This document shows, one piece after another, positions 1 to 11,860 of a DNA stretch of 64,000 bases. The position numbers were made by a program, and so were the translations under genes. The DNA lies in NCBI RefSeq assembly GCF_016756395.1, contig NZ_AP018365.1, positions 3,385,001 through 3,449,000 of the forward strand, in the 5' to 3' direction. How positions within the stretch are numbered: position 1 is the first letter of the stretch; the number at the start of each line of letters is the position of its first letter. Under the pieces are notes generated by a model that made no database searches, was not told where the DNA came from, and saw nothing but the letters and a program-made list of their open reading frames with translations. This DNA is from Streptomyces sp. SN-593 (GTDB lineage: Bacteria > Actinomycetota > Actinomycetes > Streptomycetales > Streptomycetaceae).

Positions 1-1
1 A

Positions 2-400
2 CTGGGCCTGCTGACGGGTACCGAGGCGAGCGGGGACGAGCTGACGGAGCTGACCGCCAAGGCCGGCGGGGAGAAGTTCGTGGTCGTCGTCGACGACAGC
101 GAGCTCCTCTACGAGACCATGCTGGAGACCGCGCTGGAGGAGGTCGTCAGGAGCGGCATGGACGGTGACCACGCGCTGATCGCGGCCGGGTCGGCCGACT
201 CGATGGGCTCGCAGTACCGCGGCTTCGTGGTCGAGGCGCGCAAGTCCCGCAACGGCCTGCTGCTGTCGCCCCAGACCGGTTCCGAGGGCGACCTCTTCAA
301 CGTCCGGCTGCCGCGCGACATCGGCGGCGGCCCGCTCGGCCGCGGCCTGTTGATCCGCGGCGGCACGATGATGCAGATCCAGGCGGCCGACCCGTCCTGA
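2..400 (+). CDS. eccC: Type VII secretion FtsK/SpoIIIE-type ATPase EccC, C-terminal end (5' truncated by window)
   Basis: Only the last 132 codons are present; the gene runs off the left edge. The peptide carries a Walker-B-like hydrophobic strand ending in two aspartates (VVVVDD), followed by a segment ending LIAAGSAD and the C-terminal RSRNGLLLSP-type motif (here KSRNGLLLSP) with an LP.D..GGPLGRGLL tail. This is the usual end of the last ATPase domain of EccC/EssC, which drives secretion of WXG100 substrates at the membrane. A WXG100 gene lies 95 bp downstream on the other strand, which supports the ESX-type assignment over a DNA-translocating FtsK. The stop codon at 398-400 is followed by a strong hairpin. 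The N-terminal membrane segments and other ATPase domains cannot be checked. Confidence 0.85.
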   Translation: MGLLTGTEASGDELTELTAKAGGEKFVVVVDDSELLYETMLETALEEVVRSGMDGDHALIAAGSADSMGSQYRGFVVEARKSRNGLLLSPQTGSEGDLFNVRLPRDIGGGPLGRGLLIRGGTMMQIQAADPS

Positions 401-419
401 CGGTGACGCCGTCATGCGG

Positions 420-461
420 AAGGGCCGGACGGTCGGAGCGTGCTCCGATCATCCGGCCCTT
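420..461. terminator. Bidirectional hairpin between eccC and the WXG100 gene
   Basis: Outer arms AAGGGCCGGA (420-429) and TCCGGCCCTT (452-461) are a perfect inverted repeat, and they enclose a second perfect one, TCGGAGC (433-439) with GCTCCGA (442-448). It sits between two converging genes, so it can end transcription from both sides. Confidence 0.8.
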
Positions 462-494
462 CTGGTACCGCACACCGCTCGACGTGCAGTGGGG

Positions 495-773
495 CTACTG
501 GCCTCCGCCGGTGGCGTTCGAGATGGCGGTCGCGTTGTTCTTGGCCGACTTCTGCGCCTCGTGCAGCGTCGTCACGAACTTCTCGAAGGTCGGCTTGAGC
601 TGGTCCCACTCGCTGCGGAACTTGTCGGCGTTCGGGCCCTTCCAGTAGTCCGCGCTGCCACTGGTCGCCGTGTGCAGGTGACCGATCAGCGTCGAAAGGT
701 GACCGGCCTCGGTCCCGAACTTCCCCGCCAGCGTGTTCAGCTGGCCGATATCGGCGCCATGCATGCCTGCCAT
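495..773 (-). CDS. WXG100 family type VII secretion target (EsxA/EsxB-like)
   Basis: The 92-residue protein has the size and helix-turn-helix hairpin pattern of WXG100 proteins. The W-x-G turn is present as YWKGPNADKF near residues 43-52. It is flanked by two amphipathic helices, and the C-terminus is small and Gly-rich. Such proteins are exported as dimers by the ESX membrane complex whose ATPase ends 95 bp away. No second esx partner gene is visible, so this may be a homodimeric type. The ATG at 773 follows GGGGAGGGACGCAC, a good ribosome-binding site. The 193 bp upstream include a perfect 10-bp palindrome GTGACGTCAC at 909-918, which could be an operator. Confidence 0.88.
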   Translation of the reverse strand: MAGMHGADIGQLNTLAGKFGTEAGHLSTLIGHLHTATSGSADYWKGPNADKFRSEWDQLKPTFEKFVTTLHEAQKSAKNNATAISNATGGGQ

Positions 774-966
774 GTGCGTCCCTCCCCGTTGTCAGGAAAC
801 GTGGCGGACACCGCGTCCGCCAGACCGGACGCTAGCAAACGAGGGCCCCGAATGCAGCACCCGCCCCAGGCCCCCCGAGCATTGTTGCCGAACATGGACA
901 TCACCACGGTGACGTCACACGCGGGGCAGGGCGCGCCCGTTTCCGTCGGGCGCGCGCGGGGCGAAT

Positions 967-1575
967 TCAGCTACTGGGCAAGCCGGTCCGGGTGAAGGTG
1001 TCGGTGGGACCGTCCTTCCATTCCACGGTCAGCGTCTTGCCGTCCGCCGCCATCGAACCCTGCCCGGACGTACGCTCCTTGTCGCCGTCCATGCACGTCA
1101 TCGTCAGGCGCACCCCGCCCTTGTCGGTGTAGCTCCCGCCGCACAGGTGGTCGCTGGTCAGGGCGGCCTTGCCCTTGCCGAGCACGAGTTGGACCTTGAC
1201 CCCGTCGACGGTGGCGAGCCAGACGCCCTCGACGGTCTGCGTGGAGTCCGTGGAGGCTCCCCCGACATCGCCGTCGTCCGTCCCGGCGGTCGCGGAACCG
1301 GTCGGGTCCGGCGTGGCGGTGCCGACCTCGGAGACCGACGGCGCCGGCGGCAGGCTGACCGTACGGCTCGCGGTCGGCTCCTTCTGAGCGTCGGCGTCGG
1401 CGGCGCCGCTCCCGCCGCCGCAACCGGTCAGCACCAGCGCGGCGGCAACCGCCGCGGCGGCCGCGTACCCGGCGACGGCCCCGCGAGCGCGCGGCCCGCC
1501 CGGGGCCGGCCCGCCCTGACCGTCCCGGCCGCCCCGCCGTGGACTTCGACGACTGATACGACTCCGACGGCGCAT
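967..1575 (-). CDS. Predicted secreted lipoprotein of unknown function
   Basis: The 202-residue protein begins with an Arg-rich n-region, then an Ala/Val hydrophobic stretch ending LVLTGC near residue 57, a lipobox. A low-complexity Ser/Thr/Pro/Asp linker follows (about 60-115). The C-terminal domain (about 120-202) starts EGVWLATVDG and contains two cysteines and a WKDGPTDTF strand. This beta-rich lipocalin-like pattern is common in Streptomyces lipoproteins but I cannot assign a function. I chose the ATG at 1575 because GGGGGAG stands just upstream; a longer reading frame to 1671 has no such site. The unusually long n-region before the hydrophobic core is typical of actinobacterial Tat or Sec lipoproteins. 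Confidence 0.75.
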   Translation of the reverse strand: MRRRSRISRRSPRRGGRDGQGGPAPGGPRARGAVAGYAAAAAVAAALVLTGCGGGSGAADADAQKEPTASRTVSLPPAPSVSEVGTATPDPTGSATAGTDDGDVGGASTDSTQTVEGVWLATVDGVKVQLVLGKGKAALTSDHLCGGSYTDKGGVRLTMTCMDGDKERTSGQGSMAADGKTLTVEWKDGPTDTFTRTGLPSS

Positions 1576-1779
1576 CCGCACTCCCCCATGTCGCGATGTG
1601 GAACCCAGCGGACCGCAAGCTACCAGCAGCCGAACGGCTACGCGCAGTCCGAACCCCCGTCCTGCCCGCACCCCTCACCGGCGAACACGTACGGCTCCAC
1701 AACCGCCACACACAGGCATCACACTCCTTCATCCGCACGTCACAGCCACGGCACAGCAACGGGTCGGGCCGCCACGCGA

Positions 1780-1941
1780 GCGCGGGCACTCGCACCCCGG
1801 AGGCGCAGGCACTCGCGCCCTGGAGGCGCGGGGGGACCGCAGCCCGGACGCGCGGGCGCTCACACTCCGGACGCGCGGGGGACCGCAGCCCGGACGGGCG
1901 GGCGGTCACACCCCGGACGCGCGGGTGGTCACACCCCGCAG
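1780..1941. repeat. 23-bp minisatellite, seven degenerate copies, in a 402-bp gene-free gap
   Basis: Copies start at about 1780, 1803, 1826, 1850, 1873, 1896 and 1919, a 23-24 bp period. Each reads roughly GCGCGGGC.CTCACACCCCGG with changes in the middle. The array lies just past the stop of the alpha/beta hydrolase gene. The rest of the gap (1576-1779 and 1942-1977) shows no gene, hairpin or promoter that I can support. Confidence 0.8.
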
Positions 1942-1977
1942 GCAACGTCCGGCGGATGTGCCTCGCGCTTCACGCCC

Positions 1978-3021
1978 TCACGCCGAGCCGGCGGCCTCCC
2001 GTGCCGCGACCGCCTCCCCGACGAAGCGGTCCAGTACCTCCGCCCAGACCTCGGGCCGCTCCCACGGGGCGAGGTGGCCGGCGTCGGCGATCTCGGCGTA
2101 GCTCCCGCGCGGCAGGACGCGGACCATCTCCTGCGCCTCGGCACGGCCCAACTCCCCGGCCGGCCCGCGGACGACGAGCGCCGGGCATCGGACCTGCGCC
2201 AACTCGTCCCAGTGGGCGTCACGTATCCAGTGCTCGCGGGAGCGCAGCAGATGGGCGGCCTCGTACGCCGGGCGCCAGCCGTCCTCGCGCTCGCTCATCA
2301 CCTCGGCGAAGAAGTCCCCGCGGACCGGATCGGGCGGATCGGCCCGCGGGTCGTCGACCCCGAACCACTGGCGCGCGTCGTCGAGCGTGGCGAAGGGCAG
2401 CGGCCAGGACGCCAGCCATTCCGCCCACTCCCGCTGCGCCGCCTCGCCCACGGCCGAGGCCCGCATGTCGCACAGGACGACGGCGGCCACCAGGTCGGGC
2501 CGGCGCACCGCGCACCGCCAGGCGGTCAGCGCGCCCATGGAGTGGCCGACCACGGTGACGGGCCCGAGGCCGAGGTGTTCGACGGTGGCGAGGGCGTCCT
2601 GGACGTACGCCTCCGGTGTGCAGGGGCCGGCGGGCCTGCCGCTGTGGCCGTGGCCGCGCTGGTCGAGCGCGACCGCCCGGTAGCGCGGGGCGAGGTGCCG
2701 GGCGGTGGCGGCCCAGTGCGAGGCCAGGCCGAGCTCGCCGTGCAGCAGGAGGACGCCGGGGGGTTGTCCGCCGGGAGCCTCTTCGGACGGGCGGGGCGCG
2801 ACGAGGCGGGGCTCGCCGCCACCGTCCGGCACCGCCTTGTCGGCGGCCGCCGCCACCCCTGCCGCGGCGCGCGCGTCGGCCTGCGCGGACCGGTCGGCGC
2901 CGGTACGGGCCGGCGCGCCCGCGCCCGTCGGCGTGGCAGCTCCCGGCCCGGCCGACGTGCCGTACTCCCACGCCGCGAGCCGCAGCCCGCCCGCTCCTGT
3001 GACGTCGTGCCGTGTGACCAT
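1978..3021 (-). CDS. Alpha/beta-fold hydrolase
   Basis: The 347-residue protein has the hallmarks of the fold: LDQRGHGHSGRP after the oxyanion strand, the nucleophile elbow GHSMGAL near residues 165-171, and a late histidine in ADAGHLAPWERPE that would complete the triad. This arrangement is typical of esterases, haloperoxidase-like and epoxide hydrolases; the substrate is not predictable. The sequence DVTGAGGLRLAAWEYG gives the first strand, but about 70 Ala/Gly/Pro-rich residues (roughly 22-85) separate it from the strand VLLLHGELG, a low-complexity insertion unusual for the family. The ATG at 3021 is preceded by AAGGAGGT at ideal spacing; a longer frame to 3123 has no such site. Confidence 0.87.
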   Translation of the reverse strand: MVTRHDVTGAGGLRLAAWEYGTSAGPGAATPTGAGAPARTGADRSAQADARAAAGVAAAADKAVPDGGGEPRLVAPRPSEEAPGGQPPGVLLLHGELGLASHWAATARHLAPRYRAVALDQRGHGHSGRPAGPCTPEAYVQDALATVEHLGLGPVTVVGHSMGALTAWRCAVRRPDLVAAVVLCDMRASAVGEAAQREWAEWLASWPLPFATLDDARQWFGVDDPRADPPDPVRGDFFAEVMSEREDGWRPAYEAAHLLRSREHWIRDAHWDELAQVRCPALVVRGPAGELGRAEAQEMVRVLPRGSYAEIADAGHLAPWERPEVWAEVLDRFVGEAVAAREAAGSA

Positions 3022-3333
3022 CCCGCACCTCCTTCCGCTCCTCGTCCGGGACCGGCGGGCCGAGGCGGGCACCCGCCGGCGGCTCGGCCGCGGTCCGTCC
3101 GCGCCGATCCCCGTGGCCACCACGCTATCGAACTTCTATTCGAACATGGGGGTCGCGCGCCCAAGACCGCTCTTTCGAGTGACAGCGCTCAAGGATTGGC
3201 CACGTGGGCCGAGGGGAGGACTTGGACGGGACGCGGCGTGCAGGGGAAGCGGGTCGCGGGGAGGTCACGGGAAGCTCGGGGTCCCGGGTCCTTCGGGGAA
3301 GGAGAAAAGGGGAGGGGCGAGGGGAGGGAAGTG
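3022..3333. other. Gene-free gap with a purine-rich tract
   Basis: This is the promoter side of the hydrolase gene and the 3' side of the iron-repressor gene. From about 3289 to 3330 the plus strand is almost pure purine (GGGGAAGGAGAAAAGGGGAG and similar). No gene is supported. Confidence 0.5.
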
Positions 3334-3360
3334 CCCCGGTGCCGCGACGCGGCACCGGGG
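3334..3360. terminator. Terminator downstream of the iron repressor gene
   Basis: CCCCGGTGCCGCG (3334-3346) faces CGCGGCACCGGGG (3348-3360), a 13-bp perfect inverted repeat. It lies between the ends of the repressor gene and the start of the hydrolase gene on the same strand. A second inverted repeat, TGCCGTCCCGCG (3381-3392) with CGCGGGACGGCA (3417-3428), lies between it and the repressor stop codon. Confidence 0.75.
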
Positions 3361-3471
3361 CCTTGCTGTTCCGGCAGGCATGCCGTCCCGCGCCGGCGCG
3401 CCGCTTGGCACGCCGACGCGGGACGGCACCTGGGCGGGAGGATGGGCCCGGGCCCTCTCGCGCGGGGGCGC

Positions 3472-4164
3472 CTACCGCTTGGCGACGAAGACGTGCGAAG
3501 CGATCTCCGTGTCCAGCTCCGCGGCCTCGCCACCGCTGCCGACGAGGACTCCGCCGGCCGAACCCGTCACGCTCACCACGGCACCCGGCTGGACGCCGGC
3601 CCGCCGCAGCGTGTGCATCACCTGAGCGTCGGTCTGGATCGGCTCGCCGATCCTGCGCACCACCACGGTGGCCCCGGCGCTGCCGGGCTCGAGCTCGCTG
3701 AGGCTGACCATCCCCTCCCCCAGGAAGGGGTCGGCCTCCGCGGTCTCGCCCAGCTCCTCCAGGCCCGGGATCGGGTTGCCGTACGGGGACTCGGTCGGGT
3801 GCCGCAGCATCTCCAGCACCCGCCGCTCCACCGCCTCGCTCATCACGTGCTCCCAGCGGCACGCCTCCGCGTGCACCTGCTCCCATCCCAGGCCGATCAC
3901 GTCGACCAGCAGACACTCCGCGATGCGGTGCTTGCGCATCACCCGGGTCGCCGTGCGGCGGCCCTCCTCGGTCAGTTCCAGACGGCGGTCCCCCGCGACG
4001 TGCAGCAGCCCGTCACGCTCCATGCGCGCCACGGTCTGGGAGACCGTGGGCCCGCTCTGGTCCAGCCGCTCGGCGATCCGAGCACGCATCGGGACCACGC
4101 CCTCCTCCTCCAGTTCCAGAATGGTGCGGAGATACATCTCCGTCGTGTCGATCAATCCGGACAT
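3472..4164 (-). CDS. dmdR1: DtxR/IdeR-family iron-dependent repressor (DmdR1-like)
   Basis: The 230-residue protein has the three DtxR domains: a winged helix (MYLRTILELEEEG to ELTEEGRRTA, about 9-72), the dimerisation and metal-binding domain with the family signature HRIAECLLVDVIGL (about 79-92) and EACRWEHVMSEAVE (about 98-111) holding the Cys, Glu and His ligands, and a C-terminal SH3-like FeoA domain (about 150-230). It should bind ferrous iron and repress siderophore and uptake genes in the cytoplasm. Its position divergent from a SIS-domain gene matches DmdR1 (SCO4394) of Streptomyces coelicolor. The ATG at 4164 follows GAGGGG. I did not find a clear iron-box palindrome in the 151-bp divergent region. 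Confidence 0.93.
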   Translation of the reverse strand: MSGLIDTTEMYLRTILELEEEGVVPMRARIAERLDQSGPTVSQTVARMERDGLLHVAGDRRLELTEEGRRTATRVMRKHRIAECLLVDVIGLGWEQVHAEACRWEHVMSEAVERRVLEMLRHPTESPYGNPIPGLEELGETAEADPFLGEGMVSLSELEPGSAGATVVVRRIGEPIQTDAQVMHTLRRAGVQPGAVVSVTGSAGGVLVGSGGEAAELDTEIASHVFVAKR

Positions 4165-4315
4165 GAGCGCCCCTCATTTACTCGTGCGTGGCCCTGTGAC
4201 AATTCTGACGCATCCCGCGGACATCGGAAGACATCGGACTCCGCGGCGGCCCGAAAGGCCCTCGGAGCGGCGGTTTCCTTGACATCGGCCCGCGCCTGGC
4301 ACCACGGTGATCGGC

Positions 4316-5077
4316 ATGACCGACCCCCTCCAGGAACCGGCCGAACGCTACTTCGACGCCGCGATCGCACTGCTGCGCAGGGCCCGGGACGAGGAGGGCG
4401 GGTCCGTCCGGCGGGCCGCCACCGCCGTCGCCGACGCGATCGTCGCGGGCGGCCGGATCTTCGCCTTCGGAGCCGGCCACTCCTCGCTGGCCGCCCAGGA
4501 CGTGGTGTACCGCGCGGGCGGCCTCGCCCTGGTCAACCTGCTGTCCGTTCCCGGCGCGAACGGCGTGGACGTCGTCCCCGCCACCCTGGGCAGCGCCCTG
4601 GAACGGGTCGAGGGCCTGGCCACCGCCGCCCTGGAGACCAGTCCCGCCCGCGCGGGCGACGTCCTCTTCGTGATCTCGCTGTCCGGCCGCAACACCCTTC
4701 CGATCGAGATGGCGCAGAGGGCCCGCGCGCTGGGCATGACCGTCGTCGGTGTGACCTCCCTCGCATACGCCCGGGAGACCGGTTCCCGGCACCCGTCGGG
4801 CACCTTCCTGAAGGACCACTGCGACATCGTGGTGGACTCCAAGATCCCGGTGGGCGACGCCGAACTGGCCGACGACCGGATCCCCGCGCCCTTCGCGCCC
4901 GCCTCGACCGTGGTCACCAGCGCGCTCATGCAGGCCGTCATGGCGAGCGCCGCGACCGATCTCGCCGCCCGGGGTGCCGTCCCTCCGATGATCCGCTCGG
5001 GCAACGTGGACGGCGGCCACGAGTGGAACGCCCGCGTCTTCGAGGAGTACCGCGACCGGATCTTCTTCCGGCGCTGA
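4316..5077 (+). CDS. nagS: SIS-domain aminosugar-phosphate protein (NagS-like)
   Basis: This 253-residue single SIS-domain protein carries FAFGAGHSSLAAQDVVYRAGG (phosphosugar loop, about 43-60), VLFVISLSGRNTLPIEMA with the diagnostic SLSGRN turn, and FAPASTVVTSALMQA. It belongs to the UPF0309 type. Placement back-to-back with a DmdR1-type repressor corresponds to SCO4393 of S. coelicolor, reported as NagS, which dehydrates N-acetylglucosamine 6-phosphate and underlies aminosugar toxicity. The function here is inferred from that correspondence. ATG at 4316 is chosen; an in-frame GTG at 4307 is the alternative, and neither has a strong ribosome-binding site. A TTGACA hexamer occurs at 4279-4284, but no convincing -10 box follows. 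Confidence 0.82.
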   Translation: MTDPLQEPAERYFDAAIALLRRARDEEGGSVRRAATAVADAIVAGGRIFAFGAGHSSLAAQDVVYRAGGLALVNLLSVPGANGVDVVPATLGSALERVEGLATAALETSPARAGDVLFVISLSGRNTLPIEMAQRARALGMTVVGVTSLAYARETGSRHPSGTFLKDHCDIVVDSKIPVGDAELADDRIPAPFAPASTVVTSALMQAVMASAATDLAARGAVPPMIRSGNVDGGHEWNARVFEEYRDRIFFRR

Positions 5078-5132
5078 GCCGGGTCCGTTCGCAGGTGGGG
5101 GCCTATTTCGGGAGTCCGCCGAATAAATTCAC

Positions 5133-5162
5133 TTGTGTCCTGCCCGGTCATGTTCTTACTGT
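5133..5162 (+). promoter_or_regulatory. Predicted promoter of a hidden small transcription unit
   Basis: TTGTGT (5133-5138) and TACTGT (5157-5162) are spaced by 18 bp in a locally AT-rich patch. They point rightward into a region with no annotated-size gene, between two converging genes where promoters are not expected. Confidence 0.5.
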
Positions 5163-5194
5163 GGCGGCACACATGAAGGGAGGTGGTCTGAAGC

Positions 5195-5233
5195 ATGAGT
5201 TGCACTCGGACACGTGAGGTGACTGCGGGCTAG
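5195..5233 (+). CDS. Candidate 12-codon leader peptide or micro-ORF
   Basis: ATG at 5195 opens a 12-codon frame (MSCTRTREVTAG) ending in TAG at 5233. GGGAGGTGG (5178-5186) lies 8-11 bases upstream, one of the strongest Shine-Dalgarno matches in the window. A promoter-like pair sits about 40 bp earlier and a large nested hairpin 50 bp later, so the whole may be one short transcript of about 190-200 nt. The peptide matches no family I know. It could be a regulatory peptide, an attenuator leader without a downstream gene, or a translated small RNA. An overlapping frame from 5173 (14 codons) is less well placed. Confidence 0.4.
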   Translation: MSCTRTREVTAG

Positions 5234-5284
5234 CTCCGCGCACTTTGGCGTGCGCGACGCTCGCCAATCCCACGCAGTTCACCC

Positions 5285-5356
5285 GACCCGCGGGCTCGTC
5301 GGACTTGTCCGGCCGGTGCCCGGAGCCACCCGGCTCCGGGAAGCAGCCCGCGGGTC
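5285..5356 (+). terminator. Nested hairpin ending the small unit
   Basis: Outer arms GACCCGCGGGCT (5285-5296) and AGCCCGCGGGTC (5345-5356) are a perfect 12-bp inverted repeat. They enclose CCCGGAGCC (5319-5327) and GGCTCCGGG (5332-5340). CGTTTTCC follows, so the rightward strand resembles an intrinsic terminator. Confidence 0.65.
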
Positions 5357-5430
5357 GTTCCGTTTTCCCCCACGGCGCGGAATCCGGGGCGGGGACGCGA
5401 GCCGCCGCCCCCGATCGCCGCGCATCTCGG

Positions 5431-5477
5431 GCACCCGGCACCCGGCACCCGGCACCCGGCACCCGGCACCCGGCACC
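5431..5477. repeat. 7-bp tandem repeat abutting the pdxH stop codon
   Basis: Six exact copies of GCACCCG run from 5431 to 5472, followed by a partial copy that ends at the first base of the pdxH stop codon (5477-5479). Such a microsatellite at a stop codon could change length easily without touching the protein. Confidence 0.85.
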
Positions 5478-6187
5478 TAAGGTTCCAGCCGCTCCACGGA
5501 CCAGCCGCCGTCCGCGCCGGACACGTACCTCAGCCGGTCGTGCAGCCGGTTCTCCCGGCCCTGCCAGAACTCGACGGCGCGGGCGCGCACCCGGTAGCCG
5601 CCCCAGTCCGCCGGCACCGGCACCACGGTGCCCTCCGGCCAGCGCGCGGCCAGCTCGGCGTACCGGTCCTCCAGGGCACTCCGCGAGGCCGCCACGGAGG
5701 ACTGCCGACTGGCGTGGGCACCGATCTGCGAGCCGTGCGGACGACTGTGGAAGTAAGCCTCGGTCTCCTGGGCGGTGGTCCTTACCGCGGTGCCGCTGAC
5801 GATCACCTGGCGGGCGATGGGGTGCCAGGGAAAGAGCAGCGAGACACGCGGGTTGGCGGCAAGCTCGCGGCCCTTGCGCGAGGTGTGGTTGCTGTAGAAG
5901 ACGAAGCTGCCCTCGTCGTAGCCCTTGAGCAGCACCGTGCGGGAGCTGGGCGCCCCGTCCGGCCCGACCGTCGAGACGACCATGGCGTTGGGCTCCACGA
6001 GCAGCCCGCGCGCCGCGGCCCGTACGGCCTCGGCGAACCAGCGGGCGAACTGCTGGTACGGATCGGCGGCCAGGTCGGCCTCGGCGAGCCCCGCCGCGCG
6101 GTACTGCCGGCGCATGGCCGCGGGGTCGTCGCCGCCGGGACGCGGGATGGTCTGATCGTCTTGCCGGAGAGGTTCGTGCACGCGCAC
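5477..6187 (-). CDS. pdxH: Pyridoxamine 5'-phosphate oxidase
   Basis: The 236-residue protein is a full-length PNPOx. It oxidises pyridoxine or pyridoxamine 5'-phosphate to pyridoxal 5'-phosphate with FMN. Visible motifs are [30 protein letters not shown] (about 80-99), [11 protein letters not shown], the substrate loop [17 protein letters not shown] (about 148-164), and the C-terminal [12 protein letters not shown] with RLEP at the very end, all diagnostic. The start at 6187 is GTG with little ribosome-binding sequence; the family commonly begins near MRRQYR (residue 25), so the true start may be later. It is divergent from the citrate synthase gene. A 7-bp tandem repeat touches its stop codon. 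Confidence 0.95.
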   Translation of the reverse strand: MRVHEPLRQDDQTIPRPGGDDPAAMRRQYRAAGLAEADLAADPYQQFARWFAEAVRAAARGLLVEPNAMVVSTVGPDGAPSSRTVLLKGYDEGSFVFYSNHTSRKGRELAANPRVSLLFPWHPIARQVIVSGTAVRTTAQETEAYFHSRPHGSQIGAHASRQSSVAASRSALEDRYAELAARWPEGTVVPVPADWGGYRVRARAVEFWQGRENRLHDRLRYVSGADGGWSVERLEP

Positions 6188-6354
6188 ATCTTGCAGGACG
6201 GCGGCGCGGGCGGTGCCATGGTGGCCCGGTGGACCCGTTCCCCGGTGTGCCGGACGTCACCTGCCGCCGACCCCCGTCCGGCGGGGTGACCGGGCCGTCC
6301 ACGGGGCATGACGGGGAGACAAGCACAGCGACGTGATCGTGAAGGAGCCGCCCC

Positions 6355-7455
6355 ATGTCCGACTTCGTACCGGGACTCGAAGGAGTCGTCGCGTTCGAGA
6401 CCGAGATCGCAGAACCGGACAAGGAAGGCGGCTCGCTGCGGTACCGCGGGGTCGACATCGAGGAACTGGTCGGCCATGTCTCGTTCGGGAACGTGTGGGG
6501 CCTGCTGGTGGACGGCCGCTTCAACCCCGGCCTGCCGCCCGCCGAACCGTTCCCGATCCCGGTGCACTCCGGTGACATCCGGGTCGACGTGCAGTCCGCG
6601 CTGGCCATGCTCGCGCCCGTGTGGGGCCTCAAACCGCTGCTCGACATCGACGCCGAGACCGCCAGGGACGACCTGGCCCGCGCGGCGGTGATGGCGCTGT
6701 CGTACGTCGCGCAGTCCGCGCGCGGGCAGGGGCTGCCGATGGTGCCGCAGCGGGAGATCGACAAGGCGCAGTCGATCACCGAGCGCTTCATGGTCCGCTG
6801 GCGCGGCGAACCGGACCCCAAGCACGTCGCGGCGGTGGACGCGTACTGGACGTCGGCGGCCGAGCACGGCATGAACGCCTCGACGTTCACCGCGCGGGTG
6901 ATCGCCTCGACCGGCGCCGACGTGTCCGCGGCGCTGTCCGGCGCGGTGGGCGCCATGTCCGGACCGCTGCACGGCGGGGCGCCGTCCCGGGTGCTCGGCA
7001 TGATCGAGGAGATCGAGCGCACCGGCGACGCGGAGGGCTACGTGAAGGCGGCCCTCGACCGCGGCGAGCGGCTGATGGGCTTCGGGCACCGCGTCTACCG
7101 TGCGGAGGACCCGCGCGCCCGGGTGCTGCGGCGCACCGCCCGTGAGCTGGGCGCGCCCCGCTACGAGGTCGCCGAGGCCCTGGAGAAGGCGGCGCTCGCC
7201 GAGCTGCACGCCAGGCGGCCGGACCGGGTGCTGGCCACGAACGTCGAGTTCTGGGCCGCGATCATGCTGGATTTCGCGGAGGTGCCGGCGCACATGTTCA
7301 CCTCGATGTTCACCTGCGCGCGCACGGCCGGCTGGTCGGCCCACATCCTCGAGCAGAAGCGCACCGGCCGACTGGTGCGCCCCTCGGCCCGTTACGTCGG
7401 CCCCGGCACCCGCAGCGTCACGGACATCGAGGGCTTCCCGTCGTCCGTCCACTGA
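6355..7455 (+). CDS. citA: Citrate synthase (type 2-like)
   Basis: The 366-residue protein condenses acetyl-CoA and oxaloacetate. The catalytic regions are visible: GPLHGGAPSRVL (about 202-213) with the first active histidine, GFGHRVYRAEDPRAR (about 242-256) with the second, and the late arginine region QKRTGRLVRPSARYVGP. The length fits the short dimeric citrate synthase or methylcitrate synthase group, and SCO4388 of S. coelicolor lies in the same context near pdxH and the SIS gene. ATG at 6355 follows GAAGGAG at good spacing. A methylcitrate synthase role cannot be excluded from sequence alone. Confidence 0.93.
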   Translation: MSDFVPGLEGVVAFETEIAEPDKEGGSLRYRGVDIEELVGHVSFGNVWGLLVDGRFNPGLPPAEPFPIPVHSGDIRVDVQSALAMLAPVWGLKPLLDIDAETARDDLARAAVMALSYVAQSARGQGLPMVPQREIDKAQSITERFMVRWRGEPDPKHVAAVDAYWTSAAEHGMNASTFTARVIASTGADVSAALSGAVGAMSGPLHGGAPSRVLGMIEEIERTGDAEGYVKAALDRGERLMGFGHRVYRAEDPRARVLRRTARELGAPRYEVAEALEKAALAELHARRPDRVLATNVEFWAAIMLDFAEVPAHMFTSMFTCARTAGWSAHILEQKRTGRLVRPSARYVGPGTRSVTDIEGFPSSVH

Positions 7456-7519
7456 CCCGTCGGTCCGCTGCCCCCCGGGGCGGGAGGGCGGCCTGAGCGG
7501 CCGGTCCTCCCCGGCCCCC

Positions 7520-7551
7520 GTCCCCGTGCGGTGCCGCGCCCGTACGGGGAC
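7520..7551. terminator. Terminator between converging citA and the FAD/Fe-S dehydrogenase gene
   Basis: GTCCCCGTGCGG (7520-7531) pairs with CCGTACGGGGAC (7540-7551) with one mismatch and an 8-base loop. Confidence 0.7.
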
Positions 7552-7573
7552 GGCGTCGGGGGCGCGCGGGCCG

Positions 7574-11754
<4,181 letters not shown>

Positions 11755-11780
11755 CCACCGGGCCCACCCGCTGATTCCCC

Positions 11781-11807
11781 GGGGCCGCCCACTGTGCGGG
11801 CGGCCCC
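11781..11807 (+). terminator. serC terminator
   Basis: GGGGCCGCCC (11781-11790) and GGGCGGCCCC (11798-11807) form a 10-bp perfect stem with a 7-base loop. Confidence 0.8.
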
Positions 11808-11860
11808 GGCGACAGCCCGGCATGGCGCCCGGCGTGCACCTGCCGCCACCTGGCGGGGCG

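Noticed and set aside
4165-4306. Iron box for DmdR1 autoregulation
   Set aside because: No sequence close to the TTAGGTTAG palindrome pattern was found in the divergent region.
1147-5217. Long plus-strand open frame of 1356 codons
   Set aside because: It runs antisense through the lipoprotein, hydrolase and repressor genes and out of frame in the SIS gene; composition is low-complexity Arg/Gly/Pro, typical of GC-rich shadow frames.
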